This document shows positions 51,334-59,748 of a stretch of 64,000 nt of DNA, piece by piece. How positions within the stretch are numbered: position 1 is the first letter of the stretch; each line of letters opens with the position of its first letter. The translations under genes and the position numbers were made by a program. This DNA is from JBBROS01 sp965260935 (GTDB taxonomy: Bacteria > Pseudomonadota > Alphaproteobacteria > Acetobacterales > Acetobacteraceae). The notes under the pieces were generated by a model. The model had not been told where the DNA came from. It worked only from the letters and a program-made list of their open reading frames with translations, and searched no databases. The DNA is taken from NCBI GenBank assembly GCA_965260935.1, contig OZ253374.1:1922001-1986000 (forward strand), read 5' to 3'.

Positions 51334-51804
51334 ATGCGTCTTGACCGAATCGACCACGCCATCCTCGACCATTTGCAGCGCGACGGCCGGGCGACGAGCG
51401 CCGCGCTCGGCGAGGCCGCGGGCCTTTCGCCCAGTCCGGCCAACCGGCGGCAGAAGCTGCTGGAAGAGGCGGGGCTGATCCGCGGCTACGTGGCGCTGCT
51501 TGACCAGGACCGCGTCGGGCTGCCGGTCAGCGTGTTCGTCTCCGTCCGGCTGTCGGCGCAAACGGAGGAGCACCTGGCCGCCTTCGAGCAGGCGGTGGCC
51601 GGGCTGCCGGACGTGATGGAATGCTACGTCATGTCGGGGGCCAGCGACTACCTGCTGCGCGTGGTCGCCCCCGACCTCGGCGCTTATGAGGAGTTCCTGC
51701 GCACGAAGCTGACCCGCGTGCCGGGGGTGCATGGCGTGGAGAGCGCCTTCGCGTTGAAGCGGGTCGTGTACCGGACCAACCTGCCGTTGCGCCGCAGCCG
51801 CTGA
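51334..51804 (+). CDS. Lrp/AsnC-family transcriptional regulator
   Basis: 156 residues. ATG 51334 gives the usual start MRLDRIDHAILDHLQRDGR; ATG 51310 is in frame but adds residues not seen in the family. The winged helix (LGEAAGLSPSPANRRQKLLEEAGLI) is followed by the RAM effector domain (VMECYVMSGASDYLLRVVA). It probably senses an amino acid or its oxo acid and controls the divergent oxidoreductase operon, in the manner of BkdR (inference from position). Confidence 0.92.
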   Translation: MRLDRIDHAILDHLQRDGRATSAALGEAAGLSPSPANRRQKLLEEAGLIRGYVALLDQDRVGLPVSVFVSVRLSAQTEEHLAAFEQAVAGLPDVMECYVMSGASDYLLRVVAPDLGAYEEFLRTKLTRVPGVHGVESAFALKRVVYRTNLPLRRSR

Positions 51805-52460
51805 TGCTGGCGGCCTTCCTGATCGCCGCGCCGGCGCTGTTCGGCATCGTCAACCCGATCGCGGGCGCGTTCATCTTCCGGGAAGCCACCGCCGACCGGA
51901 CGCACGGCGAGCGCGTGGCACTGGCCAAGCGGGTGGGGGCTTATTCCCTGCTCATGATGCTGGTCGCCCTCGGGCTGGGGTCCTACCTGCTGGCGTTCTT
52001 CGGCATCTCGCTCGCGGCGTTGCGGATCGCGGGCGGCATCATCCTCGCGCTGTTCGCCTGGGAACTGCTCGGGGCGCCGGAGAAGCGCGACGAGCGCAAG
52101 CAGGAGCAGGCGTCCGAGGTCAGCGCGTCGAGCAAGGAGGACATCGCCTTCTTTCCGTTGACGCTGCCGTTCACCGTCGGCCCGGGGACGATCTCGGTCG
52201 CGGTGGCGATCGGCTCCGGGCACCCGGCGAACCGGGAACTCTCGTTCTTCGGCGGGGTCGCGCTTGCCGCGACCTTGCTGGCGGGCGTGATCGCGCTGAC
52301 CTACGCCTATTCGGACCGGCTGATCGACAAGCTCGGGCGGAACGGCAGCCGGACCGTCACGCGGCTCTCCGCCTTCCTGCTGTTCTGCATCGGCATCCAG
52401 TTGCTGATCACGGGCGTGACCGACGCGTTCGGGCCGCTCTTGGGGCAGCATCGGCAGTAA
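51804..52460 (+). CDS. MarC family integral membrane protein
   Basis: 218 residues, ATG 51804 overlapping the regulator stop. Six spans; the start AAPALFGIVNPIAGAFIFREATA and LTLPFTVGPGTISVAVAIGS are MarC/NAAT signatures. Molecular function is unsettled: an archaeal relative moves neutral amino acids, whereas E. coli MarC has no proven role in resistance. Coupling to an amino-acid-type regulator would suit amino acid transport (inference). Confidence 0.9.
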   Translation: MLAAFLIAAPALFGIVNPIAGAFIFREATADRTHGERVALAKRVGAYSLLMMLVALGLGSYLLAFFGISLAALRIAGGIILALFAWELLGAPEKRDERKQEQASEVSASSKEDIAFFPLTLPFTVGPGTISVAVAIGSGHPANRELSFFGGVALAATLLAGVIALTYAYSDRLIDKLGRNGSRTVTRLSAFLLFCIGIQLLITGVTDAFGPLLGQHRQ

Positions 52461-52504
52461 GCGCCTCGGTACGCCGACCAAGCTGGCCGAAGGCGAAGGC
52501 TTCA

Positions 52505-52542
52505 GGGCTTGTCCGGCGAGGCGGCAATCTTCGGATAAGCCC
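52505..52542 (+). terminator. Hairpin after the MarC gene
   Basis: GGGCTTGTCCG at 52505-52515 pairs with 52532-52542 (ten of eleven positions plus one G-T wobble) over a 16-base loop, 45 bases after the stop. It fits a terminator although no T run follows. The rest of the 128-base gap before 52589 has no visible feature. Confidence 0.4.
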
Positions 52543-52588
52543 TTCGCGTGGCCGCAACTCCGGCGTTCCGCTCCGCGTTGGCCTCGCA

Positions 52589-53524
52589 ATGATCGAATCA
52601 ACGCCCGGCGACGGAACGGAACGCCTGGTCGCGCTTGCCCGCATGGTGGGGGAGACCGGCTACCATTTCGTCACGCCGACGCCTGCCACCCATGCCCGGG
52701 TCAATGCCCGGTCGGACGCCGTGGCCGCGCGCGACCTGCGGGACGTGTTCGGCTGGAGCCGGCCGTTCGGGGACGGGATCGTGCCGGAGCAGATCATGGG
52801 GGCGATGGAGGCGGCCGGTGTGCTTGCGCCGTGCGAGGGCGGCTGGCGCAGCGGCGTCCGCTTGTCGAGCTTGGATGGCCTGCTTTTCCTGCATTCCGCG
52901 TTTCCGACGACGGCATCGGACAGCGTGTTCTTTGGTCCGGACACCTACCGCTTCGCCCAGGCGCTCGCGGCGGCGACGCAGCGCCCGTTCCGGCGCGCCG
53001 TCGACATCGGCTGCGGGTCGGGAGCCGGCGCGGTTCTCCTGGCGCGGGCGCAGCCGGACGCGGAGGTGGCGGGCATGGACATCAACCCTGCCGCGCTGCG
53101 TTTCACCCGCGCCAACGCGGCGCTGGCGGGCGTGCCGGTCGAGGCGGTCCAGAGCGACATCCTGGACGGCGTGGCGGGCCAGTTCGACCTGGTCGTCGCC
53201 AACCCGCCTTACCTGGTCGATACGTCGGCCCGGACCTACCGGCATGGCGGAGGGGAATTCGGCGGCGAGTTGTCGCTCTCGATCGTCGATGCGGCTCTCA
53301 GGCGGCTCGCGCCGGGCGGCTTGCTGATCCTTTACACTGGTGCCGTTGTCGTGAACGGGATCGACACTTTCCATCAGGCCGTCGCGCCTCAACTTGAGCG
53401 GAGCGCGTCCGACTGGCGGTATCGCGAGTTGGACCCCGACGTGTTCGGCGAGGAACTGGATCGCAGTCCTTACGACCGGGCCGACCGTATCGCCGCCGTC
53501 TGTCTGACGGTGCGCGGAAAATGA
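52589..53524 (+). CDS. Class I SAM-dependent methyltransferase with NPPY motif
   Basis: 311 residues, ATG 52589. An N-terminal helical part with FGWSRPFGDGIVPEQIM is followed by the Rossmann domain: motif I AVDIGCGSGAGAVLLAR, GMDINPAALRFTRANA and the acceptor motif VVANPPYLV. NPPY enzymes methylate a planar nitrogen, for example in Gln (PrmC) or bases (RlmG, RsmC type). It is not close to PrmC in the N-terminal domain. The next gene, 22 bases on, encodes a diiron-oxygenase-like protein, suggesting a small-molecule modification pair. Confidence 0.82.
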   Translation: MIESTPGDGTERLVALARMVGETGYHFVTPTPATHARVNARSDAVAARDLRDVFGWSRPFGDGIVPEQIMGAMEAAGVLAPCEGGWRSGVRLSSLDGLLFLHSAFPTTASDSVFFGPDTYRFAQALAAATQRPFRRAVDIGCGSGAGAVLLARAQPDAEVAGMDINPAALRFTRANAALAGVPVEAVQSDILDGVAGQFDLVVANPPYLVDTSARTYRHGGGEFGGELSLSIVDAALRRLAPGGLLILYTGAVVVNGIDTFHQAVAPQLERSASDWRYRELDPDVFGEELDRSPYDRADRIAAVCLTVRGK

Positions 53525-53546
53525 AAATCACAAGGAAGAAGCGCTG

Positions 53547-54446
53547 ATGCCGGATGGTTTCCTGTCTGCACATGTCTCTGCCAACGACCGCTGGCATCGC
53601 CGGCTCGCCGGGCTGAACGCGGCCCGGTTCACGCCAGGGTTCCCGAGCGACGACTGGGAAGAGCGGCTCTGCGAGCAGGCGGCGCTCGAAGCCGAGGAGG
53701 GGCGATGGCTTGAAGCCCGGCGTTTGGAAGTTGCGGCGCGCGCTGCCGAAGCGCCCCGTGATGCCGACGGGTTCGTCGGCTGGTTCGAGGCGCTGGAACA
53801 GAACGGTCCCGGGCAGCAGGACCCGTTGTTCCCGTGGCTTGCCGAGCAGGCGAGCATGGACGAGATGCGCTGGTTCCTGCAGCAGGAAGTGGCCGGCGAG
53901 GCCGGGTTCGACGACCTGACGGCGATGACGCAGCTTCGGTTGCCGACAGCGGCGAAGCTCGAACTGGCGCGGAACTACTGGGACGAGATGGGCCGGGGCA
54001 ACGAGAAGGGGATGCACGGCCCGATGCTTGAGCACCTGGCCGGGACGCTCGGTTTGAAGCCGGAGCTGGAGACGACGATCTGGGAGGCGCTGGCTTTGGC
54101 CAATACCATGGCCGGCTTGGCCGCCAACCGGCGCTACGCGTATCAATCGGTCGGCGCGCTCGGCGTGATCGAGCAGACAGCGCCGGGCCGTGCAAAGCTG
54201 GTGGGCGACGGCCTGAAGCGGCTTGGGATCAGCGCCAAGGACCGGCATTACTTCGACCTTCATGCCGTGCTCGACATCAAGCACAGCCAGGCTTGGAACG
54301 CGGAGGCGGCTTGGCCGCTGGTGCATGAAGACCCGCGGCGTGCGCCGGCCTTGGCCGAAGGGGCGCTGATGCGGCTGGAATGCGGGGCGGCCTGCTTCCG
54401 GCGGTATCGAGACGCGTTTGGCCTTGGCGATGGCACCGCCGCGTAG
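53547..54446 (+). CDS. Iron-containing redox enzyme (heme-oxygenase-like diiron fold)
   Basis: 299 residues from ATG 53547. All-helical protein with spaced acidic and His residues: EMRWFLQQEVAGEAGF, YWDEMGRGNEKGMHGPMLEH and YFDLHAVLDIKHSQAW, which fit the Glu/His/Asp ligands of heme-oxygenase-like diiron oxidases (the Haem_oxygenas_2 group). Studied relatives such as UndA or BesC use oxygen to break or oxidise small amino- or fatty-acid substrates. Cotranscription with the methyltransferase is likely. Substrate unknown. Confidence 0.75.
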   Translation: MPDGFLSAHVSANDRWHRRLAGLNAARFTPGFPSDDWEERLCEQAALEAEEGRWLEARRLEVAARAAEAPRDADGFVGWFEALEQNGPGQQDPLFPWLAEQASMDEMRWFLQQEVAGEAGFDDLTAMTQLRLPTAAKLELARNYWDEMGRGNEKGMHGPMLEHLAGTLGLKPELETTIWEALALANTMAGLAANRRYAYQSVGALGVIEQTAPGRAKLVGDGLKRLGISAKDRHYFDLHAVLDIKHSQAWNAEAAWPLVHEDPRRAPALAEGALMRLECGAACFRRYRDAFGLGDGTAA

Positions 54447-54466
54447 CGATTTTTGCCGGATACCCG

Positions 54467-54964
54467 TTAAACTGGCTGAATTTCGATTTCCGTCAGGCCC
54501 GCGGCCAAGGCAGCGAGCAGGTCGGCTAGGCTGAGCGCCACGCAACCCTCGGTCGGCGCATAGTCCGGCCGGGCAACGTGGAGAAAGATGGCGCTGCCGC
54601 GGTTCCTTTGCGGCGGGTCGTCGTTCCATCCCAGGACCCCTATCACGTCGTAGACTGGATCGGCGCGCCAGAGTTCCTCGTGCCGCGCGGGATGAGGCAG
54701 CTTCACGCGCGTGTTGTAAGCCTTGTCGTCCGGATCATCGCACCATCCATCGGTTGGCGCCAATGGCATGAGGCGCACTGCGGCGCGTGGGCGGGCCAGG
54801 CGGTCGGCGCGGTAGAACACGTGCCGGAGCGGCAACAGGCCGGCCGGCGTTCCGCCATCGCCTTCCCGCTTGTCCGTCACGATCCCGTTCTGGCCGAGTA
54901 CGGCGCGATAACGCTGTCCGAGCAGGTGCAGCACGCCATCGGCCGCCACGGTTGCCTTGGTCAA
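54467..54964 (-). CDS. L,D-transpeptidase-like (YkuD domain) protein, no signal peptide
   Basis: 165 residues from TTG 54964, which overlaps the stop of the preceding gene and has AAGGGA upstream; GTG 54949 is an alternative. The chain has the YkuD catalytic region IFLHVARPDYAPTEGCVAL with His and the nucleophile Cys in EGCV. REGDGGTPAGLLPLRHVFYR near the start is typical of the short YcfS-unlike DUF-type members. It lacks a signal peptide, so its route to the wall, or a cytoplasmic role, is unclear. Confidence 0.8.
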   Translation of the reverse strand: MTKATVAADGVLHLLGQRYRAVLGQNGIVTDKREGDGGTPAGLLPLRHVFYRADRLARPRAAVRLMPLAPTDGWCDDPDDKAYNTRVKLPHPARHEELWRADPVYDVIGVLGWNDDPPQRNRGSAIFLHVARPDYAPTEGCVALSLADLLAALAAGLTEIEIQPV

Positions 54965-55542
54965 GCCAGTCCCTTTTCCATCATCTGCGCGCGCTGGTAT
55001 TCCGTTGCGGCCTGCTGGTAGGCGCCCGATCCCCTTCGCGACCTTGCTGCCGCGAGCATGGTAGTATCCGTGCTCGGCAGCCATTCCGGACGTACTGTGG
55101 CGAGTGTCGTGTAGGCCGTTCCCGTGAGGGTGCCGGGGGTTACAGGCTGCACGCCGGCTTCCGAGCCGGTCACTGACATGCCGGCCGGGACCGCTGGCCG
55201 CGAAAGGTCGGGCGGAGAGAACAGCGCCTTTTCCATGATCCCCATGAACCCGGCAGCGAGCGCGCCGATCGGGCCGCCGACGATGCCTGCGCCGAGCACG
55301 CGCATGGGCGCGGGGATCGTCTCGCCCGTCACTGCCCGGTAGATCATGCCGAGCACCGGCACATGTTGCAGGGGGTTGAGGCTGCGCATCAGCTCATCGT
55401 GCGTCATCGTCATGGAACCGGGCGTAGGCCCGAGCGGGCTTGGCTCAGGCGCGGCAGGCTGAGCGGGGGGTTGGTTCAAGCGGAACGGAACGCCGGGCGT
55501 GAAGGCCGATGAGATCATGCGATGATTGTACGCAAGAGACAT
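54961..55542 (-). CDS. Hypothetical protein with Gly-rich hydrophobic segment
   Basis: 193 residues from ATG 55542. A Pro-rich N-terminus is followed by MRSLNPLQHVPVLGMIYRAV and GAGIVGGPIGALAAGFMG, a pair of segments seen in small uncharacterised alphaproteobacterial proteins; the second could sit in a membrane. The C-terminus is helical with AYQQAATEYQRAQMMEKG. Its stop overlaps the transpeptidase start (TTGA), so the two probably work together. Confidence 0.65.
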   Translation of the reverse strand: MSLAYNHRMISSAFTPGVPFRLNQPPAQPAAPEPSPLGPTPGSMTMTHDELMRSLNPLQHVPVLGMIYRAVTGETIPAPMRVLGAGIVGGPIGALAAGFMGIMEKALFSPPDLSRPAVPAGMSVTGSEAGVQPVTPGTLTGTAYTTLATVRPEWLPSTDTTMLAAARSRRGSGAYQQAATEYQRAQMMEKGLA

Positions 55543-55558
55543 GCCAGACTGGACGGGG

Positions 55559-56734
55559 TCAATCCAGCAGATGCCCGAAGCGGCGGGCCTTCGTTGCGAG
55601 ATAATGGTCGTTGACCCCGTTCGGCGCCACGACCAACGGTTCCCGCGCGGCGACTGTGATCCCGCACGCGGCGAGGGCGGCGATCTTGTCCGGGTTGTTG
55701 GTCAGCAGCCTGACCGAGCCGATCCCGAGCTGCTGCAGCATGGTGGCCGCGACCATGAAGTTGCGCTCGTCCGCCTGCCAGCCGAGCGCCCGGTTCGCGT
55801 CCACGGTGTCGAGCCCGTGGTCCTGCAGCGCATAGGCGCGCAGCTTGCCGGCAAGCCCGATGCCCCGGCCTTCCTGGGCGAGGTAGAGCAGCACGCCCGC
55901 GCCGTCCTGCGCCATGCGCTGCAACGCGCCGCGCAACTGCAACCCGCAGTCGCACCGCAGGCTGCCGAGCAGGTCGCCCGTGAAGCACTCCGAATGCACG
56001 CGGGCCAGCGGAGGGGCGGCGAGGCCCGGTTGCTCGGGCTGGCCGATCAGTATGGCCAGGTGTTCGATCCCGCCGTCGGGGGCGCGGAACGCGGCGACTC
56101 GCGCGTCCGGAGCGCCTGCCAAGGGGACATGCGCCTCCGCGACCTTGACCAGGCGTGCGGCTTCCCGGTCCGGATGGGACAGCGCGTCCTGGCCGCTGGC
56201 CGTCAGCAAGGCGCGGTTCGCGGCAACCTGTCCGGCGTCCGTGACCGCAGGCGCCGCGAGAACCGCTGGCAACAGGCGGGCCAGTTTCGCCAAGGCCAGG
56301 GCGGCCTGCGCCTGCGCCGGAGCGGGGACGAGTTTCAGCGGCTGCTTGAGCATCTGCTCAGCCGTTGGGTCGGCAATGCCGCGGAGCGTCGCCGGGTCCA
56401 GCAGGCTGTAGGTTTGCAGGGCCGCGACGGCATCGGGTCCGGCCGGGCGGCGGAGCAAGGCTGCCGCGCGCACGGAGCTGAGCAGCAGGACCGGATCGGC
56501 GGCGGCCAACGCGGCAAAGTCGCTCAGGCCGTCTGCGCCTGCCGTTTCCGCCGCCATCACGACCAGCGCGTCGGGCCGCGGGCCTGTGCCATGGCCCGTA
56601 TCTTGCAATAACACGGGCGTGCCGCGTCGCAACTCGGCGGCTGCCCGATGAATGGCGCGCAACTGGAGCAGATCAGGTCGTGGCTCCGGCAGGCGCGCGG
56701 CGTCCGGGCCGGGTTGAGGCAGATCATGCGGCAT
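55559..56734 (-). CDS. ribA: GTP cyclohydrolase II with degenerate RibB-like N-terminal domain
   Basis: 391 residues from ATG 56734 (MPHDLPQPG); the frame stays open to 56863 but adds no domain. The C-terminal 200 residues are complete RibA: RVHSECFTGDLLGSLRCDCG (zinc cysteines), YLAQEGRGIGL, DTVDANRALG and VRLLTNNPDK. The first 170 residues align in pattern with 3,4-dihydroxybutanone-phosphate synthase (LRRGTPVLLQDTG, ALVVMAAETA) but lack its acidic catalytic loop. Thus it should make the riboflavin precursor from GTP but not the four-carbon unit. Confidence 0.92.
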   Translation of the reverse strand: MPHDLPQPGPDAARLPEPRPDLLQLRAIHRAAAELRRGTPVLLQDTGHGTGPRPDALVVMAAETAGADGLSDFAALAAADPVLLLSSVRAAALLRRPAGPDAVAALQTYSLLDPATLRGIADPTAEQMLKQPLKLVPAPAQAQAALALAKLARLLPAVLAAPAVTDAGQVAANRALLTASGQDALSHPDREAARLVKVAEAHVPLAGAPDARVAAFRAPDGGIEHLAILIGQPEQPGLAAPPLARVHSECFTGDLLGSLRCDCGLQLRGALQRMAQDGAGVLLYLAQEGRGIGLAGKLRAYALQDHGLDTVDANRALGWQADERNFMVAATMLQQLGIGSVRLLTNNPDKIAALAACGITVAAREPLVVAPNGVNDHYLATKARRFGHLLD

Positions 56735-56964
56735 GTTCGCCAGGCTTATGCTCCCAGTCCCTCGCGAGTGCAAAACCAAGCCAGGCACGGCGCGGCGGCT
56801 TGGCTCTTGCCAACTGTTCACGTAATTGTGTGCGTGGAAACCGGACATTCGGTTGTCAAGCATGCGTTATGACGTCTGCCGGATGGTGCGCGTAGCGTAT
56901 TGGCTGGACCGGGAAAATCTTGGAACCGCCACAAGCGGGCGATAACGTTCACGGAAGGGTTTAG

Positions 56965-57690
56965 ATGTCTGGCGAACGCCCAATTCTTATTGTTGATGAC
57001 GACGCCACACTGCGCAATACCTTGATGGAGCAGCTGGAGGTCGACGGAGAGTTCGTTGCTTCCGAGGCGTCCACGGTCAGCGAGGCGGAGGGCCTTCTTG
57101 CGACCCAGGAGGCGCGCTTTGATGCCCTGATCCTCGATGTCGGCCTGCCGGACGGCGACGGCCGCGATTTGTGCGCGAGCCTGCGCAAAGCCGGTTTGCG
57201 GATGCCGATCATCATGCTGACGGGTTCGGACGAGGAAGCGGACGTTGTCCGGGGCCTGGACGCCGGGGCCAACGACTACATCGCCAAGCCGTTCCGCCTG
57301 GCCGAGTTGCTGGCCCGGTTGCGGGCGCAGGTCCGCATCTTCGAGAACAGCGAGGATGCCGTGTTCACGATCGGACCGTATACGTTCCGCCCGAGCGCGA
57401 AGTTGTTGCAGGAGCCGGTCAAGAACCGGCGCATTCGGCTGACCGAGAAAGAGGCGGCGATCCTGAAGTTCCTTTACCGGGCCGGAACCCGGCCTGTGGC
57501 GCGGCAAGTGTTGCTGAACGAGGTGTGGGGCTACAATGCGAACGTCACCACCCATACGCTTGAAACCCACATCTACCGCTTGCGGCAGAAGATCGAGCCT
57601 GATCCCGGACACTCCAGGTTGCTCGTGACCGAAGGAGGAGGGTATCGGCTCGACCCGACTGGCATCGTTCCGGCAGGCGTTTCGGCATAG
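56965..57690 (+). CDS. OmpR-family response regulator
   Basis: 241 residues from ATG 56965, with GGAAGGG upstream. The receiver domain has the acidic pair in ILIVDDDATLRN, the phosphoacceptor Asp in ALILDVGLPDGDG, the switch Thr in IIMLTGSDEE and Lys in DYIAKPF. The C-terminal winged helix has LTEKEAAILKFLYRAG and THTLETHIYRLRQKIEP. No histidine kinase gene is adjacent, so it is an orphan here. The 230-base region upstream, back to ribA, holds no gene that I can support. Confidence 0.93.
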   Translation: MSGERPILIVDDDATLRNTLMEQLEVDGEFVASEASTVSEAEGLLATQEARFDALILDVGLPDGDGRDLCASLRKAGLRMPIIMLTGSDEEADVVRGLDAGANDYIAKPFRLAELLARLRAQVRIFENSEDAVFTIGPYTFRPSAKLLQEPVKNRRIRLTEKEAAILKFLYRAGTRPVARQVLLNEVWGYNANVTTHTLETHIYRLRQKIEPDPGHSRLLVTEGGGYRLDPTGIVPAGVSA

Positions 57691-57695
57691 CCGGG

Positions 57696-59264
57696 CTAAA
57701 CCGGCGTTATGCCGAGTTCATCCAGCAGTTCCGCTAGCTGCTGGTAGATGGGCTGCCAAGGAATGCTGAAGTTGCTTCGCCCGCTTTCCGCGCCGGGTGG
57801 CACGTCCCTATCGGTGACGTGCCCGGCAGCGATGTATCGCATCGCGCCCGGCTGCTGCCCTTCCCGGAAGTTGTCGTAAAGATAGCCATCGTAGTTGCCC
57901 GGCGTCATGAACGTCTGGTTCGAAAATCCGACGCCGGGCTTGTTGGCGATCCAGCGTGTTTTCGCAAGCCCGGCCCCGATCGGCGCGACGAATGCGTCAA
58001 CGGTTTCGGCAAGGACGACGCTCTCCTGAGGCAGGCAGCCGATGGAGTTCTTGAAGCGGATGCCCGGGCAGGCGGCGATGATGGCCTCGGCGATCCGGTT
58101 CTCTTCGTCGAGCGACATGGGACTGTGCCCGGCCTGTTCCATCCCCGCGTTCAGGCCATCGATGACGATCCCGAGCTTCGGATACCGGGCTGACAGGGCG
58201 TTGATGATCTGGATGTAGCCTTGTTCCTGCTCCACCCAGGCCCGGTTTCCCGTGCGGACCGTCATCATCAGCAGCGGACGCGAGGCGGCCCGCAGGTGGT
58301 TGGCCTCGGCTTCGAAGCCGTCTGGGCAATGCGCCCGGCTCCATTCGACGATCCGCGCAGCGGTGTCCTCGGTCACGTAGCGGCCAACCAAGGTGAGCGA
58401 CAGGGCGTGCCGGTCCAGCATCGTGTCGAATAGGCCGGCTTCGCTGGCTGGCCGCAGGACGCGGCCGGTTCGAAAGGCCTGCTCGGGATGGAGCGCCGTC
58501 ACCCCGCCGAAGATGTTCCATCCAGGGAACGAGGTCAGGATGTCGATCTGCCCGGGCGATACGTTGGCGAACAGCGGCGTCCAGCCGGAGACGATGTTCC
58601 AGACGTAATGGCCGATGTGGCTCATCGCGTCCTCGCTGACCATGACCTCGGACGCCGGGGCGGAGAGGTGGCGGGCGAAGCGGTGCGGATTGCCGACGAC
58701 GCGGGCGGCCATGCGGACCAGCGGCTCGCGGCCGTCGAAGCCGGGGGTGGACGACAGGACGAGGCCGTGTTGCGGAAAGAACCAGCACCGGTCGCCGGCG
58801 GCCTGCTCGACCCGCCTGTCCGGCAGAACCACGCAGGCTCGGTCGCGGGCGCGATGCAGGAAGGCGTGGTTGTCGACAGTGTGGCGGGACAACGCCAGGA
58901 CGCCGGAAAACGGGCACAGGAGCGGCTTGGCTTTCAAGCTGACTGTCGCGCACACGTCCTTGACGCGGGCCGGCAGGTCTTTCGCCATGAACACGAGCCC
59001 AGGGAGCAGCGCGTTGACGGCGTGGCTCGCGCCGTCGAAGCCGGCCAGGATTGCGTCGATGAATGCGGGCGCGAGTTCCAGATCGGCTGCGGCCTGCCGG
59101 ATGTCCGCATGGCTGTCGACGCCGACGCATAGATAGCGGATCGAGCGGCTTGCCCATGAACGGGCGAGGTCGTCCATGCTGCCGTCCAACGCCGGCCCGT
59201 TCGTCTGCCGGCCTTGCAAGCCGTCGATCAGCGCCTTGTTGAAGCGCCTATGGCCATCGGACAC
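57696..59264 (-). CDS. Large protein with GT-B glycosyltransferase-like C-terminus
   Basis: 522 residues from GTG 59264; ATG 59177 is an alternative with a better upstream context. Not recognised as a named family. SHIGHYVWNIVSGWTPLFAN in the middle and FKNSIGCLPQESVVLAETVD followed by DAFVAPIGAGLAKTRWIANK near the C-terminus resemble the donor domains of GT61/GT9-like enzymes. It has no signal peptide or membrane span. It converges on the response regulator gene with five bases between stops, and a strong hairpin lies immediately before its start. Confidence 0.55.
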   Translation of the reverse strand: MSDGHRRFNKALIDGLQGRQTNGPALDGSMDDLARSWASRSIRYLCVGVDSHADIRQAAADLELAPAFIDAILAGFDGASHAVNALLPGLVFMAKDLPARVKDVCATVSLKAKPLLCPFSGVLALSRHTVDNHAFLHRARDRACVVLPDRRVEQAAGDRCWFFPQHGLVLSSTPGFDGREPLVRMAARVVGNPHRFARHLSAPASEVMVSEDAMSHIGHYVWNIVSGWTPLFANVSPGQIDILTSFPGWNIFGGVTALHPEQAFRTGRVLRPASEAGLFDTMLDRHALSLTLVGRYVTEDTAARIVEWSRAHCPDGFEAEANHLRAASRPLLMMTVRTGNRAWVEQEQGYIQIINALSARYPKLGIVIDGLNAGMEQAGHSPMSLDEENRIAEAIIAACPGIRFKNSIGCLPQESVVLAETVDAFVAPIGAGLAKTRWIANKPGVGFSNQTFMTPGNYDGYLYDNFREGQQPGAMRYIAAGHVTDRDVPPGAESGRSNFSIPWQPIYQQLAELLDELGITPV

Positions 59265-59269
59265 CGCTA

Positions 59270-59305
59270 GGCAGGCTTATGTGGCTTGTGCCACGCAAGC
59301 CTGCC
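59270..59305 (-). terminator. Two-part hairpin after the suf operon
   Basis: GGCAGGCTT (59270-59278) pairs with 59297-59305, and inside it GTGGC (59281-59285) pairs with 59290-59294. It lies 64 bases after the sufA stop in the direction of suf transcription and six bases before the GTG at 59264. It probably ends suf transcripts; if the long start at 59264 is used, the hairpin would also hide that gene's ribosome-binding site. Confidence 0.5.
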
Positions 59306-59368
59306 CGAGAGTGGTGAAAGACAAATCATCCTATTGGCAGCGTGCCAAGCGCCTCCTGCCGGGCGATG

Positions 59369-59737
59369 CTAGACATGGAAGCTCTCGCCGCAGCCACAGC
59401 GGCCCTTCTCGTTCGGATTGGTGAAGGTGAAGCCGCTGGTCAAGGTATCGACCTTGTAATCCATCTCGGTTCCGATCAGGAACAGACTTGCCTTGCGGTC
59501 AACCAGAACGGTCAGGCCCCGGTCGGTGACGACCTCGTCGCCCGGGCCTGGTTCGGCCACCCAATCCATCACGTAGGACATGCCCGAGCACCCCTTGGTG
59601 CTGACGCTGATCCGCAGCAGCATTCCTTGCTGCCCGGCCGAGTAAAGCTGCCGGAGCCGGTCCGCTGCGGCCTCCGAGAGGCGCATCAGCGGCGGCAAGA
59701 CCCGGCGGGGCTTGGCTTGGGTTTGCGTGGCGCTCAT
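59369..59737 (-). CDS. sufA: Iron-sulfur cluster carrier SufA/HesB family
   Basis: 122 residues from ATG 59737. A-type carrier with the three cluster cysteines: one in VSTKGCSGMSYVMDW and two in the C-terminal GRCGCGESF. It receives clusters from the SufBCD scaffold and passes them to apoproteins. It is the last gene of the minus-strand suf operon, 11 bases after the DUF59 gene. Confidence 0.93.
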   Translation of the reverse strand: MSATQTQAKPRRVLPPLMRLSEAAADRLRQLYSAGQQGMLLRISVSTKGCSGMSYVMDWVAEPGPGDEVVTDRGLTVLVDRKASLFLIGTEMDYKVDTLTSGFTFTNPNEKGRCGCGESFHV

Positions 59738-59748
59738 CGAAGCCTCCG

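Noticed and set aside
49276..51804. Plus-strand frame of 842 codons ending in the Lrp regulator
   Set aside because: Everything before about 51310 is antisense to the ferredoxin oxidoreductase gene and has no recognisable domain.
56735..56863. Extended N-terminus of the RibA protein
   Set aside because: The frame stays open but the extra 43 residues match no RibA or RibB sequence, and the ATG at 56734 gives a normal start.
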